Assembly: GCA_020725465.1 (NCBI GenBank)
Contig: DYEY01000024.1
Location: 45,069-109,068 of the forward strand
Source: Dethiobacter sp.
GTDB lineage: Bacteria > Bacillota > Dethiobacteria > Dethiobacterales > Dethiobacteraceae
DNA: 64,000 nucleotides
Direction of reading: 5' to 3'
The notes beneath the pieces were generated by a model that made no database searches, was not told where the DNA came from, and saw only the letters and a list, made by a program, of their open reading frames with translations. Within the stretch, counting starts at the first letter, position 1; each line of letters begins with the position of its first letter. This document shows positions 51,070-61,016 of the stretch, piece by piece. The translations under genes were made by a program, and so were the position numbers.

Positions 51070-51885
51070 ATGGACCTGGCCGGTTACCTGCAAAGGCACG
51101 CTGAAGGGGGCTTTTTGCCCTGGGAAGTCCAGTCCGGGGCCGCGGCCAGGTTTGGCCTGTCCGCCGCTCAGGTGGAGGAAGTGGCCCTGGCCCTTGGGCT
51201 TTTGCCTGCCCGTTACCGGAGAAACCAGAAAACCATCTCCACCGCGGCTCAGCTGGCACTGTTGAGAAGCAGGGTAACCGTTATCGGTTGCGGGGGGCTC
51301 GGCGGCTTTGTCATCGAAGAGCTGGCCAGGCTGGGTGTGGGCGAGATAAGGGCGGTTGACTATGATGTTTTCGAAGAACACAACCTCAACCGTCAGCTTT
51401 TGGCCACCATTGACTCACTGGGGCGCTCCAAGGCGCAGGAGGCGGTGGCCCGCGCCCGTTTAACCAACCCGGCGGTCAGCGTTGTTCCGGTTATGGCTAA
51501 ATTTACCGCTGCCAATAGCCAAGACATACTGGAGGGCGCCAGCGTGGCGGTAGATGCCCTGGACAACATTCCGGTACGCCTGGAACTGGAGCAAGCCTGC
51601 TCCGCACTGGGAATCCCCCTGGTGCATGGCGCCATCTGCGGCTGGTTCGGCCAGATTGCCACGGTGTTTCCGGGCGATAACACACTGCAGAAAATTTACG
51701 GCGCCTGTCCCTCCGAAAAGGGCATGGAGACCGAACTGGGCAACCCTTCTTTTACCCCTGCGGTGGTGGCCAGCCTCCAGGCGGCCGAAGCCTGTAAAGT
51801 GATTCTGGGCCAGGGCAACCTCCTGCGGCACAGGATGCTTTTTATCAACCTCCTGGCCATGGAAATGGAGGAAGTATCCTTATGA
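51070..51885 (+). CDS. ThiF/MoeB/HesA-family adenylyltransferase
   Basis: A 271-residue E1-like enzyme expected to adenylate the MoaD C-terminus. The nucleotide loop VIGCGGLGGFVIEELARLG and DYDVFEEHNLNRQLL are clear. An extra 75-residue N-terminal region precedes the fold. The two CxxC zinc pairs of E. coli MoeB are absent. ATG 51070 starts 1 bp after moaD with GGGAGG upstream, and its end overlaps the activator gene (ATGA). Confidence 0.88.
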   Translation: MDLAGYLQRHAEGGFLPWEVQSGAAARFGLSAAQVEEVALALGLLPARYRRNQKTISTAAQLALLRSRVTVIGCGGLGGFVIEELARLGVGEIRAVDYDVFEEHNLNRQLLATIDSLGRSKAQEAVARARLTNPAVSVVPVMAKFTAANSQDILEGASVAVDALDNIPVRLELEQACSALGIPLVHGAICGWFGQIATVFPGDNTLQKIYGACPSEKGMETELGNPSFTPAVVASLQAAEACKVILGQGNLLRHRMLFINLLAMEMEEVSL

Positions 51886-53747
51886 GCGAATACTGGCAGC
51901 GCTTTGTCTCCGGCGACGACCGGGTAGCGGAAATCCGCCCCGGTATACGGTCTTCCTGGCTGCGCTGCCGCCAGCGACAAATCAGCCCGGAGCGAATTGT
52001 TAACGACAGCATTTTGACCGCCCCTGCCCTGCGTGAGCGTCTCCGGGAGCGCGGGGAGCTGGTACGGGCGGGAAAACCGGTGCTGCCTGACGTCTTCCGC
52101 TGCCTGGAGGGCAGAAATTTCGTTGTTCTGCTCTGCGACGAAGAAGGTTATATCCTGGAGTCCCTGGGGGATGCGCCCTTTATCAGCCGGGCACGCCAGG
52201 TGCACCTTTGCGCCGGCGCCAACTGGAGTGAGGAAGTGAAAGGTACCAACGCCATCGGCACGGTGCTGGTGGAGCAGCAACCGGTAAAAGTGCTGGGCTG
52301 GGAGCATTACGTGCGGGAAAATCACTTCCTCAACTGCTGGGCGGCCCCCATCAGGGACGCCTCCGGGCGGATTGCGGGGGTGCTTGACATTTCGGGGGAA
52401 GCAGGAGGCGAAGGCCGCATCTGGGACCTGGTTTATTTGGGAGCGAGGCTGGTGGAGCAAAATCTCCTGCTCTTGTCGCTGGAACGTGATTGCCTGCTGT
52501 CAAGGAGGGCTTTCGAACTGGCTTCCGGGCTGCTGCGGGAAGGGTTCATCACCGTTGACGCCGGAGGGATACTGACATCTGTCAACCAGGCCGGCGCCCG
52601 CCTGCTGGGGCGGCGGCGGGAGGAAGCGGTGGGCCGTCATGTGTCCGAAGTTCTGAGCTCCCGCTCTTTTGTGCCGGGCAAATCACCCGGGTCCGGCACC
52701 GAAATGGACGGTGGGCTGGTGTCAAAGCTATGCCAGGTGACGGATCCGGACGGCTTCACCTTGGGCATGGTGGGGATACTCCGCCAGGCGCCCCCGGCGG
52801 GAAAGGACGTTCCCGCCTGGGTAGGGAGCAGCGAAATCACCCAAAACATCTGCCGCCGTGCCGAAAAAGCGGCCAGGACCAATTCCACCGTGCTGGTAAC
52901 GGGAGAAAGCGGTACCGGCAAGGAAATAGTGGCCAGGCTGATCCACCAGGCTGGTGACCGCTGCCGGGGACCGTTTGTGGCGGTAAACTGCGCCGCCATC
53001 CCTGACTCACTGATCGAGAGCGAGCTATTCGGCTATGCCGAGGGGGCCTTTACCGGCGCCAAGCGCGGCGGCCAGCCGGGCAAATTCGAAACGGCGGCCG
53101 GGGGCACTATTTTTCTCGATGAAATAGGGGACATGCCGCTGGCGGTACAGGCTTCCCTTTTGCGCGTGCTGCAGGAGCGGGAAGTCTGCCGCATCGGCGA
53201 CACCAAGGCCCGCAAGGTGGATGTGCGCGTGGTGGCCGCCACCAACAAGGATCTTGCCGCCCTGATCGCCAAGGGCGCTTTCCGGCCGGACCTGTACTAC
53301 CGCCTGAAGGTGGTTACCATTGACGTACCCCCTCTGCGGCAAAGAACGGAAGATATTTTTGACTTGGTGCCTTACTTTGTGGACAAAGCCACCCGCTCCA
53401 TGGGCCGGCCTCCGCTGGGTGTGGCCAAAGAGGTGTTTGACTGCCTGCTTGCCTACCCCTGGCCCGGCAATGTGCGGGAACTGGAAAACTGCATCGAAAG
53501 CATGGTGGCAATGTGCGAGGGAGGCGAGCTGTCGCTTTCAGACCTGCCGGATGAAATAAGATACTGTGCCCGGGGCGCCGCCGGCGGTGAAAGCATCCTG
53601 GAGCGGCAGGCCAGGCAGGCCATTCTGCGCGCCCTGTGGGAGACAGGCGGACGTATCGCGCCTGCCGCCAGGCTGCTTGGCATGGGGCGGTCCACACTGT
53701 ACAGAAAACTGGCGGAACTGGGAATAAACGAAACCGGACGGAGGTAA
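51882..53747 (+). CDS. Sigma-54-dependent activator, AcoR-like
   Basis: A 621-residue enhancer-binding protein. The GAF-like sensor region covers about 60-200 (GTNAIGTVLVEQQPV), then a PAS domain (220-320), and the AAA+ domain with Walker A GESGTGKE (341-348) and GAFTGA (388-393) for sigma-54 contact. A Fis-type HTH closes the protein (AARLLGMGRSTLYRKL). There is no receiver domain, so a small-molecule signal is expected. It probably activates the sigma-54 promoter before AOR, in whose operon it lies. Confidence 0.94.
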   Translation: MSEYWQRFVSGDDRVAEIRPGIRSSWLRCRQRQISPERIVNDSILTAPALRERLRERGELVRAGKPVLPDVFRCLEGRNFVVLLCDEEGYILESLGDAPFISRARQVHLCAGANWSEEVKGTNAIGTVLVEQQPVKVLGWEHYVRENHFLNCWAAPIRDASGRIAGVLDISGEAGGEGRIWDLVYLGARLVEQNLLLLSLERDCLLSRRAFELASGLLREGFITVDAGGILTSVNQAGARLLGRRREEAVGRHVSEVLSSRSFVPGKSPGSGTEMDGGLVSKLCQVTDPDGFTLGMVGILRQAPPAGKDVPAWVGSSEITQNICRRAEKAARTNSTVLVTGESGTGKEIVARLIHQAGDRCRGPFVAVNCAAIPDSLIESELFGYAEGAFTGAKRGGQPGKFETAAGGTIFLDEIGDMPLAVQASLLRVLQEREVCRIGDTKARKVDVRVVAATNKDLAALIAKGAFRPDLYYRLKVVTIDVPPLRQRTEDIFDLVPYFVDKATRSMGRPPLGVAKEVFDCLLAYPWPGNVRELENCIESMVAMCEGGELSLSDLPDEIRYCARGAAGGESILERQARQAILRALWETGGRIAPAARLLGMGRSTLYRKLAELGINETGRR

Positions 53748-53752
53748 CAGGC

Positions 53753-54739
53753 GTGGCCAGATTGCTTGACCCGGCAGGACGAAAAATTGAATACCTGCGC
53801 TTATCCGTAGTAGACAGCTGCAACCTGCGCTGTTTTTACTGCCGCCCCGGTGACAGCTGTGAGCCCCGCCGGGCCAGAGCTATACTGGACAGGGAAACCC
53901 TGGCGCGCGTGGTGGCTGCGGCCGCAACCCTTGGCATCCGCAAGGTGCGCCTGACGGGAGGCGAACCGCTGCTGCGCCCTGATATTGTAGATCTGACGCG
54001 GGATATCGCCGTCATTCCCGGCATCGAAGACCTCAGCCTGACCACCAACGGCAGCAAGCTGGCCGGGTTGGCCGCACCGCTGGCCGCGGCGGGCCTAAAA
54101 AGAGTGAATATTTCCCTTGATTCCCTGGACGGAAAAAATTTCAGCCAAATTACCCGCGGCGGCCGGCTGCGGGCCACACTGGACGGCATCAGGGCCGCCT
54201 ATAGCGCCGGGTTGCTGCCGGTTAAAATCAACATGGTGGTCATGAAAGGCATAAATGACCATGAAATTGAAAATTTTGCCCGCCTGACCATGGAGAAGGA
54301 TATCCACGTCCGCTTTATTGAATATATGCCTATGCTGGGCCAGGAGGACCCCTGGCGGGAGCACTTCCTGCCCAGCAGCGAAATTATGGCCCGTTGTGCC
54401 GCGCTTGCACCGTTGGTGCCGGTACCCGACACGGACTTCCACGGTCCGGCGCGCAATTTCCGCTACGCCGGAGCCACCGGCCGGCTCGGTTTCATCACCC
54501 CGGTGAGCAGGCATTTCTGCCGGCAGTGCAACCGCCTGCGTCTTACCAGCGACGGGAAGCTCCGGCCCTGCCTGTTTTCCGACGTGGAAGTAGACCTGTT
54601 GCCGGCCATAAAAAACAGAGAAGACCTGGCGCCTTACTTTTACGAGGCAGTCAGAGCCAAACCCGCAGCCTCCGACCGGAGCCCGGCGTCCAGGGGCTCA
54701 GAGCTGGGGCCCCGCGGCATGGTGGAAATAGGCGGCTGA
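53753..54739 (+). CDS. moaA: GTP 3',8-cyclase MoaA
   Basis: Radical-SAM enzyme for the first step of molybdopterin synthesis. With GTG 53753 (GGAGGTAAC upstream) it has 328 residues. The SAM cluster is C23-x3-C27-x2-C30 (SCNLRCFYC), the second cluster is CRQCNRLRLTSDGKLRPC, and the C-terminus ends in the GG needed for activity. moaC is not in the window. Confidence 0.94.
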   Translation: MARLLDPAGRKIEYLRLSVVDSCNLRCFYCRPGDSCEPRRARAILDRETLARVVAAAATLGIRKVRLTGGEPLLRPDIVDLTRDIAVIPGIEDLSLTTNGSKLAGLAAPLAAAGLKRVNISLDSLDGKNFSQITRGGRLRATLDGIRAAYSAGLLPVKINMVVMKGINDHEIENFARLTMEKDIHVRFIEYMPMLGQEDPWREHFLPSSEIMARCAALAPLVPVPDTDFHGPARNFRYAGATGRLGFITPVSRHFCRQCNRLRLTSDGKLRPCLFSDVEVDLLPAIKNREDLAPYFYEAVRAKPAASDRSPASRGSELGPRGMVEIGG

Positions 54740-54761
54740 CGGGCAGCGGGGAGGGATAATA

Positions 54762-55196
54762 ATGGCAAAAATCGTTGCCGTGTCTGTGAGCGGCAAAAAA
54801 GGGACGCGTAAGACCAATGTAAGTGAAGCCTTCCTGGAGGTGGAAAGCGGCCTGGCCGGCGACGCCCATGCCGGCTCCTGGCACCGGCAGGTCAGCCTGC
54901 TGGCGCAGGAGAGCATTGAAAAAATGCGTATGCTTGGCCTTGATGTGAAGGCCGGTGATTTTGCTGAGAACATTACTACGCAGGGAATCGACCTGCTGTC
55001 TCTTCCCATAGGAGCCAGGCTGAAGACAGGAGACACAGCCGTCCTGGAGGTTACCCAGATCGGCAAAACCTGCCACGAGCGCTGTGCTATCTACTACCAG
55101 GCCGGCGACTGCGTGATGCCCAGAGAGGGTATCTTTGCCAGGGTTTTGACAGCAGGGAAAGTAAGCCCCGGTGATGAAATTACCATTTTGGAATAA
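54762..55196 (+). CDS. MOSC-domain protein
   Basis: A 144-residue stand-alone MOSC protein (GLAGDAHAGSWHRQVSLLA, GDFAENITTQGIDL, IGKTCHERCAIYY). The conserved cysteine in GKTCHERC is the proposed sulfur-carrying residue of MOSC domains, which handle sulfur for pterin cofactors. It ends the AOR/pterin operon, 22 bp after moaA. Confidence 0.9.
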   Translation: MAKIVAVSVSGKKGTRKTNVSEAFLEVESGLAGDAHAGSWHRQVSLLAQESIEKMRMLGLDVKAGDFAENITTQGIDLLSLPIGARLKTGDTAVLEVTQIGKTCHERCAIYYQAGDCVMPREGIFARVLTAGKVSPGDEITILE

Positions 55197-55279
55197 CTTT
55201 TTGACACATTATTCGCGGGGCAACCGGAGCGCAACAAACGCCGGGCAGATGACCCCCCAAATACGGGAGAAGTGGCATA

Positions 55280-56584
55280 ATGAAAAGAGCTGTAATCGTT
55301 TTCTCCGTTATGGCGTCATTGCTGTTGCCTGGCGGCTGCGGCGGCCCGAAAAAAGATGCTGTTTTGGATTACAGTTATCCGGAATTTGACGCCTCCTCCT
55401 TTACCCAATCCAACCAATGCCAGTACTGTCACTATGAAATATTCACGCAGTGGCAGTGGTCTGCCCACTCCCTGTCGCACCGGAACAGCTTCTACCTGTC
55501 GGAACGTGCCCAAAACGAAAGCGGCGGCAATAAGAAATTTAGCACCTTCTGTGATTACTGCCATACACCGGTTGCCGCCTTGGCCGGTCTTAGCCCGGCC
55601 GACCCGGCGTTGTCCGGGCCGGCCACCGAGGGGATCGGCTGTGATTTCTGCCACGTGGTAACCGGTTCAGCCGGTCCCGGCAACGCCCGTTACCACCTCA
55701 GCCCGGGCAGGGTTAAATATGGCCCCTTTGAAGATCCGCTGCCCACTCCCTTTCACGACAGCCGGTACGCTGAAATATTCAAAAAGGCGGACTACTGCGG
55801 CATCTGCCACCAGGCAAACCACCCGCAAAACAACCTGCCCCTTTCCTCCACCTACCGGGAATGGAAAGAAAGTTCTCTGGCCAACAGAAGAATAGAGTGC
55901 CAGGACTGCCACATGACACCGGGACCGGGTGTTGCCAGACCAAACCCCGGTGTGGCCGCCACCGGTGCCCCGAAAAAAAGGGAACATGTTTCCACCCACT
56001 TCTTTACCGGCAGCAACGTCTACCTGGCGGAGCAGGCGGGCAAAGCCGCCCAGGCCAGCTTGGCCCGGGAGCAGCTCAGGGCGGCGGCGGAACTGTTCCT
56101 GTCGCTCCCTGAATATTTCCTCCCTTATCAGCCGGTGCAAATCAGCGTGCGCGTACGCAACAGCGGTGCCGGTCACTACCTGCCCACCGGCTTCACCATG
56201 TTCAAGGAAATGTGGCTCGAGGTCACGGTAACCGACCATCAGGGACGGAAAATCTACGAGAGCGGGACACTTGACAGCGAAGGCCGCCTGAAGCAGGGTT
56301 CAGTGGTTTATACCACAGTACTAGGAGATTCTGCCGGCAGCCCGACCCTAAACATCCGGGAAGCAACATCCGTCCTTTCCGACAGGCGCATTCCACCCCA
56401 GCAATATCTGGATGAATATTTCGAGATACCCCAGGCCCCGGACCGCGGGCCGCTGAACGTACAGGTCCGCCTGCTCTACCGCGGGATATCCGCCCCCTTC
56501 GCCGCCCGTCTTCCCGGTGTTTCCCTGCCCGACATTCCCGTGGTGGAGATGGCCGCAATCACCGGCCGGATTGAACTGAAATAA
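55280..56584 (+). CDS. Pentaheme c-type cytochrome lipoprotein
   Basis: A 434-residue exported protein with lipobox LLPGGC (Cys20). Five CxxCH heme sites lie at 47-51, 91-95, 121-125, 173-177 and 207-211 (CQYCH, CDYCH, CDFCH, CGICH, CQDCH), as in cytochrome c-554-like proteins. From about residue 255 a beta-rich region follows (YQPVQISVRVRNSGAGHYLP). It should carry electrons on the outer membrane face. Cytochrome maturation genes are not in the window. Multiheme lipoproteins are rare in Firmicutes outside metal-, sulfur- or CO-metabolising Clostridia. Confidence 0.9.
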   Translation: MKRAVIVFSVMASLLLPGGCGGPKKDAVLDYSYPEFDASSFTQSNQCQYCHYEIFTQWQWSAHSLSHRNSFYLSERAQNESGGNKKFSTFCDYCHTPVAALAGLSPADPALSGPATEGIGCDFCHVVTGSAGPGNARYHLSPGRVKYGPFEDPLPTPFHDSRYAEIFKKADYCGICHQANHPQNNLPLSSTYREWKESSLANRRIECQDCHMTPGPGVARPNPGVAATGAPKKREHVSTHFFTGSNVYLAEQAGKAAQASLAREQLRAAAELFLSLPEYFLPYQPVQISVRVRNSGAGHYLPTGFTMFKEMWLEVTVTDHQGRKIYESGTLDSEGRLKQGSVVYTTVLGDSAGSPTLNIREATSVLSDRRIPPQQYLDEYFEIPQAPDRGPLNVQVRLLYRGISAPFAARLPGVSLPDIPVVEMAAITGRIELK

Positions 56585-56600
56585 CCGCAAGACAATCCAG

Positions 56601-56638
56601 CTGCCGGCGCCAAAGCTGCCGCCGGCAGTTTTGGCGCC
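56601..56638 (+). terminator. Terminator with two alternative stems
   Basis: CTGCCGGCG (56601-56609) pairs with CGCCGGCAG (56620-56628), followed by TTTT. An overlapping alternative pairs GGCGCCAAA (56606-56614) with TTTGGCGCC (56630-56638). The two cannot form together. Confidence 0.65.
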
Positions 56639-56649
56639 GGTGCAAAGGC

Positions 56650-56678
56650 TTGTAGCTTCTGTGATTATATGTTACAAT
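56650..56678 (+). promoter_or_regulatory. Sigma-A promoter of ftsH
   Basis: TTGTAG (56650-56655), 17-nt spacer, TACAAT (56673-56678), 45 bp before the start codon. Confidence 0.7.
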
Positions 56679-56722
56679 CACACAATGAGGCTCTTTGCGC
56701 CGGCAGGAGAGGAGGCGTTTTT

Positions 56723-58669
56723 TTGAACAGATTTGTGCGGCAGGCAACATTTTACATGTTGATCCTGCTGATTGCCGTGATCATTATACAGTATTTCGGT
56801 AAATCACCCGACACCCCGCGGCAGCTTGCCTGGAATGAATACATCACCATGGTGGAAACAGGCCAGGTCAGGGATGCCCTCATCGTGGGCCGAGATGTTA
56901 CCGGCCAGCTTAAAGACGGCACCAAATACAAAGTTTATAACCTGAAGGGAGATCAGCTGGGTGACTGGTTGGTCCAAAACAAGGTCCAGGTGGAAGGAAA
57001 ACCGGTGCCTGAACCTCCCTGGTGGTCAAATCTCCTGACTTTCCTGATACCTTTTGCCATCCTCATCGTAATTTTCTTTTTCTTCATACAGCAGGGCCAG
57101 GGCGGCGGCAGCCGTGTCATGAATTTCGGTAAGTCCCGCGCCCGCCTCCACGACGGCACCCGCAAAAAGGTCACCTTTAACGAAGTGGCCGGTGCCGACG
57201 AAGAGAAAGCCGAGCTGGTGGAAATTGTGGAATTCCTCAAAGACCCGCGCCGCTTTGTTGAGCTGGGCGCCCGCATTCCCAAAGGCGTCCTGCTGGTCGG
57301 CCCTCCCGGCACCGGCAAAACCCTGCTGGCCCGCGCTGTAGCCGGCGAAGCCGGCGTGCCTTTTTTCAGCATATCCGGTTCCGACTTCGTGGAGATGTTC
57401 GTAGGCGTGGGTGCCTCCCGGGTCCGCGACCTTTTTGAAAACGCCAAGAAAAACGCTCCCTGCATCGTTTTTATTGACGAAATCGACGCCGTGGGCCGCC
57501 AGCGCGGCGCCGGCCTTGGTGGAGGTCACGACGAACGGGAACAGACTCTAAACCAGCTCCTTGTCGAAATGGACGGTTTTGACGCCCACGAAGGCATCAT
57601 CCTCATCGCCGCCACCAACCGCCCCGACATCCTCGACCCGGCGCTTTTGCGCCCGGGCCGCTTTGACCGCCAGGTCACTGTCAACTACCCCGACGTCAGG
57701 GGCCGCGAGGAAATCTTAAAAGTCCACGCCCGCAACAAGCCGTTCTCCCCAGACGTGGATATGAGCGTCATCGCCCGCCGCACCCCCGGTTTTACCGGTG
57801 CCGACCTGGAGAACGTCATTAACGAAGGGGCCCTGCTCGCCGGCCGCAAAAACAAAAAGAAAATCGGCATGGAAGAGCTGGAGGAAGCCATCGACCGGGT
57901 CATCGCGGGAACCGAGAAAAAAAGCCGGATAATCAGCGATTTTGAAAAAAGAATTGTGGCCTTCCACGAAGCGGGCCACGCTCTGGTCGGCTATCTCTTG
58001 CCCCATACCGACCCGGTCCACAAGGTATCCATCATTCCCCGTGGCCGCTCCGGCGGCTACACCCTGATGCTGCCAGAGCAGGACCGCTACTATATGACCA
58101 AGTCCGAGCTCCTGGACCGCGTTACCACCCTTCTTGCCGGCCGCGTCGCCGAAAAAGTGGTCTTAAACGAGATATCCACCGGTGCCCAGAACGACCTGGA
58201 GCGCGCCACATCAATCGTCCGCCAGATGATTATGGAATACGGCATGAGCGAGCAGCTGGGCCCCATCACTCTGGGCCGCCGCCAGCACGAGCAGGTTTTT
58301 CTCGGCCGCGACCTGGCCCGTGACCGTGACTTCTCCGAAGAGATCGCCCGTGCCATCGACAAGGAAATCCGCTCCACCATCGACGATTGCTACAAGAAGG
58401 CGGAGGAAATGATCATTGAAAACCGCGCTAAGCTGGACCTTCTGGCCAATGCCCTAATTGAGCAGGAAACCCTCGACGCCGGGGAAATCGCCGCCCTGAT
58501 GGAAGGCAGGTCACTTAAAGAGCTCCATCAGTCCCGCACCAAAAAGGAGGCTGCAGAAGCCGGCGGAGAGGCCGCGCCTGCCTCCCGCTCCTCCGTTAAA
58601 ACCACCGCTGCCCGTAAGGAAACGGTCAGGGTTATGATAAACAAGAAAAAACTTGAAGAAGAATCGTAG
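56723..58669 (+). CDS. ftsH: ATP-dependent zinc metalloprotease FtsH
   Basis: Membrane AAA+ protease of 648 residues: two membrane segments around an extracytoplasmic loop (about 8-28, 108-130), Walker A GPPGTGKT, the second region of homology, and the zinc site HEAGH. TTG 56723 is chosen with AGAGGAGG 7 nt upstream. It degrades damaged membrane proteins and affects sporulation. Here the synteny interrupted after hpt resumes. Confidence 0.96.
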   Translation: MNRFVRQATFYMLILLIAVIIIQYFGKSPDTPRQLAWNEYITMVETGQVRDALIVGRDVTGQLKDGTKYKVYNLKGDQLGDWLVQNKVQVEGKPVPEPPWWSNLLTFLIPFAILIVIFFFFIQQGQGGGSRVMNFGKSRARLHDGTRKKVTFNEVAGADEEKAELVEIVEFLKDPRRFVELGARIPKGVLLVGPPGTGKTLLARAVAGEAGVPFFSISGSDFVEMFVGVGASRVRDLFENAKKNAPCIVFIDEIDAVGRQRGAGLGGGHDEREQTLNQLLVEMDGFDAHEGIILIAATNRPDILDPALLRPGRFDRQVTVNYPDVRGREEILKVHARNKPFSPDVDMSVIARRTPGFTGADLENVINEGALLAGRKNKKKIGMEELEEAIDRVIAGTEKKSRIISDFEKRIVAFHEAGHALVGYLLPHTDPVHKVSIIPRGRSGGYTLMLPEQDRYYMTKSELLDRVTTLLAGRVAEKVVLNEISTGAQNDLERATSIVRQMIMEYGMSEQLGPITLGRRQHEQVFLGRDLARDRDFSEEIARAIDKEIRSTIDDCYKKAEEMIIENRAKLDLLANALIEQETLDAGEIAALMEGRSLKELHQSRTKKEAAEAGGEAAPASRSSVKTTAARKETVRVMINKKKLEEES

Positions 58670-58744
58670 CGTTTTATCCCAGCCTTCCGCGGTCATGCTC
58701 TGTATCTGCCGATACAGGGCATAAACCCGGTTTTTTTTGGCACC

Positions 58745-58770
58745 AAAGAGAGCCTCCGGCTCTCTTTTTT
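58745..58770 (+). terminator. Intrinsic terminator of ftsH
   Basis: AAAGAGAGCC-TCC-GGCTCTCTTT followed by TTT. Confidence 0.92.
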
Positions 58771-58967
58771 GGATGTTTTGACAAAAGATGCAGAAAATAT
58801 GCCATGGGCGGGGCGCCGGGATGGCGTCTAAATTTGGGAAAAAAGGCGCAAATAACAAAAATTTATGGAGGTCCCGGCAGGAAATAATAGCGGTGCGTAG
58901 AAAACTATCAATTGGCTTTTTAGCAAGGTGCTGCCAAAAAATTTTTTGTTAAGGAGGGAAAAATTTA

Positions 58968-60731
58968 ATGGTACTTGACCCGACCAAGTACGCCGACTGG
59001 CAAATTGCCGAAGAGGCAGAGTCCAGGATGAAGACTGTTTACCAGCTGGGCGAAGAGCTGGGACTGGAGAAGGAGGAACTTCTCCCTTACGGCCATTATG
59101 TGGCTAAAGTTGACTACAACAAGGTGCTGAAGCGCCTGGAAGGCCGTCCCGATGGCAAATACATCGATGTGACGGCCATTACGCCGACTCCGCTGGGGGA
59201 AGGGAAATCCACCTCGACCATGGGCCTGACCCAGGGGCTGGGCAAGAGGGGCAAGAATGTCATCGCTACTATCCGGCAGCCGTCCGGCGGGCCCACTATG
59301 AACGTGAAGGGTTCGGCGGCTGGTGGGGGGCTGGCGCAGTGCATTCCGCTCACCCCCTTCTCGCTGGGGTTGACCGGGGATATCAATGCCATTATGAACG
59401 CCCATAACCTGGCCATGGTGGCGCTGACCGCACGGCTGCAGCACGAGTTCAACTCCTCCGATGCTTTCCTGGAGCGGAGCGGGTTGAAGAGGCTGAATAT
59501 CGACCCGCGGAACGTGGAAATGAAGTGGATCATCGACTTCTGCGCCCAGGCGCTCCGGAATATAATTATCGGCTTGGGCGGCCGGAAAGACGGCTTTTTG
59601 ATGGAATCCGGCTTTGCTATTGCCGTTTCATCGGAGGTTATGGCGATCTTGTCGGTGGCCAAAGATCTGAAAGACATGCGGGAACGCATGGGTAAAATCG
59701 TGGTGGCGTATGACAAAAAAGGTGCGCCGGTGACCACGGAAGATCTGGGTGTGGCCGGGGCCATGACCGCCTGGATGGTGGAAGCGATTAACCCGAACCT
59801 GATGCAGACCCTGGAAGGCCAGCCCACGTTTGTGCACGCCGGCCCCTTTGCCAATATCGCCATTGGGCAGTCTTCGATCATTGCGGACAGGATTGCGCTG
59901 AAGCTGGGTGATTACGTGGTGACCGAGTCCGGTTTCGCCGCGGATATCGGCTTTGAGAAGTTCTGGAACCTGAAGTGCCGCATGTCCGGTCTGGTGCCGA
60001 ACTGTGCGGTGGTGGTGGCGACCATCCGTGCCCTGAAGGCTCACGGCGGCGCTCCGCTGCCGTTGCCCGGCCAGCCGCTGGATCCGGCTTACAGCACTGA
60101 GCATGTGGAGTGGGTGGAAAAAGGTACCGCCAACCTGATTCACCATATCAACACCGTGAAGAAGGCGGGTATCAACCCGGTTGTCTGCATAAACTCTTTC
60201 TATACCGATACCAAGAACGAGATTAACGCGGTCCGCCGCCTGGCAGAAGCGGCCGGCGCCCGGGTGGCTGTGTCCGAGCACTGGCTGCGGGGCGGAGAAG
60301 GAGCCCTTGATTTTGCCGATGCGGTTATCGAAGCCTGCAACGAGCCCAATAACTTCAGGTTCCTCTATGAGCTGGAGACTCCGCTGCGCCAGCGTATTGA
60401 GCTGATCGCCAGGGAAGTGTACGGCGCCGACGGCGTGGAGTATACTCCGGACGCGCTGGAGAAGGCCATCCGCATGGAGAAGGATCCCGAGCTCCAGAAG
60501 CTTGGCACCTGCATGGTGAAGACCCACCTGTCCCTTACCGACAACCCGATGCTGAAAGGAGTACCCACCGGCTGGAAGCTGCGGGTGCGCGACATCCTGA
60601 CCTACAAGGGCGCCGGTTTCGTGGTGCCGGTGGCAGGCGCTATTTCGCTGATGCCCGGTACTGCCGCCAACCCGGCTTTCCGCAGGGTGGACGTGGACGT
60701 GGAGACCGGCAAGGTAAAGGGCCTGTTCTAA
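58968..60731 (+). CDS. fhs: Formate-tetrahydrofolate ligase
   Basis: ATP-dependent formyl-THF synthetase of the Wood-Ljungdahl and C1-folate pathways, 587 residues (about 30 longer than the Moorella enzyme, mostly scattered insertions). The P-loop [16 protein letters not shown] and [13 protein letters not shown] are diagnostic. AAGGAGGG precedes ATG 58968. It uses formate, linking it to the formate dehydrogenase at 38 kb, and its cofactor THF is the ligand of the riboswitch just downstream. Confidence 0.96.
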   Translation: MVLDPTKYADWQIAEEAESRMKTVYQLGEELGLEKEELLPYGHYVAKVDYNKVLKRLEGRPDGKYIDVTAITPTPLGEGKSTSTMGLTQGLGKRGKNVIATIRQPSGGPTMNVKGSAAGGGLAQCIPLTPFSLGLTGDINAIMNAHNLAMVALTARLQHEFNSSDAFLERSGLKRLNIDPRNVEMKWIIDFCAQALRNIIIGLGGRKDGFLMESGFAIAVSSEVMAILSVAKDLKDMRERMGKIVVAYDKKGAPVTTEDLGVAGAMTAWMVEAINPNLMQTLEGQPTFVHAGPFANIAIGQSSIIADRIALKLGDYVVTESGFAADIGFEKFWNLKCRMSGLVPNCAVVVATIRALKAHGGAPLPLPGQPLDPAYSTEHVEWVEKGTANLIHHINTVKKAGINPVVCINSFYTDTKNEINAVRRLAEAAGARVAVSEHWLRGGEGALDFADAVIEACNEPNNFRFLYELETPLRQRIELIAREVYGADGVEYTPDALEKAIRMEKDPELQKLGTCMVKTHLSLTDNPMLKGVPTGWKLRVRDILTYKGAGFVVPVAGAISLMPGTAANPAFRRVDVDVETGKVKGLF

Positions 60732-60811
60732 AAAAAAACTGGATTTTTCAGACCTTTTGTTGTACAATTAACCTGACAGCTGAATATTGCGGTTCCTTCA
60801 CATGGTATGTA

Positions 60812-60836
60812 CCGGGCCCGCGGTATGCGGGCCCGG
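60812..60836 (+). terminator. GC-rich hairpin between fhs and the riboswitch
   Basis: CCGGGCCCGC-GGTAT-GCGGGCCCGG, a perfect 10-bp stem without T-tract. It lies after a -10-like TACAAT (60763-60768), so it may be either the end of the fhs transcript or part of the folT leader. Confidence 0.5.
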
Positions 60837-60844
60837 ACAGGTAT

Positions 60845-60944
60845 TGTGCAGAGTAGGTGATATGCGTCAAGTGCTAAGGGATGGGAAGTCGCCCTTAGAC
60901 GAAAGGGTCATCCTGCGATATATCACCGCGTCCGCTGCCGCACA
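60845..60944 (+). ncRNA. Tetrahydrofolate (THF) riboswitch aptamer
   Basis: The conserved run GAGTAGGTGAT, then GCGTCAAGTG, fits the THF-I class. P1: TGTGC (60845-60849)/GCACA (60940-60944). P2: GGTGATAT (60856-60863)/ATATCACC (60920-60927). P3: CTAAGGG/CCCTTAG around 60874-60899. It precedes a folate-type ECF transporter gene, as expected for this class. Confidence 0.88.
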
Positions 60945-60958
60945 GAAGAGCAAGGAAA

Positions 60959-61016
60959 ACCTCCTTTCTCTCGGGTGGGGCACTCTGCCATCCTCGGGAG
61001 AAAGGAGGTGTTTTTT
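60959..61016 (+). promoter_or_regulatory. THF riboswitch expression platform
   Basis: ACCTCCTTTCTC (60959-60970) pairs over 12 perfect bp with GAGAAAGGAGGT (60998-61009), which contains the folT ribosome site, and six T follow (61011-61016). The hairpin can both hide the ribosome site and act as a terminator just before the GTG. Confidence 0.8.
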
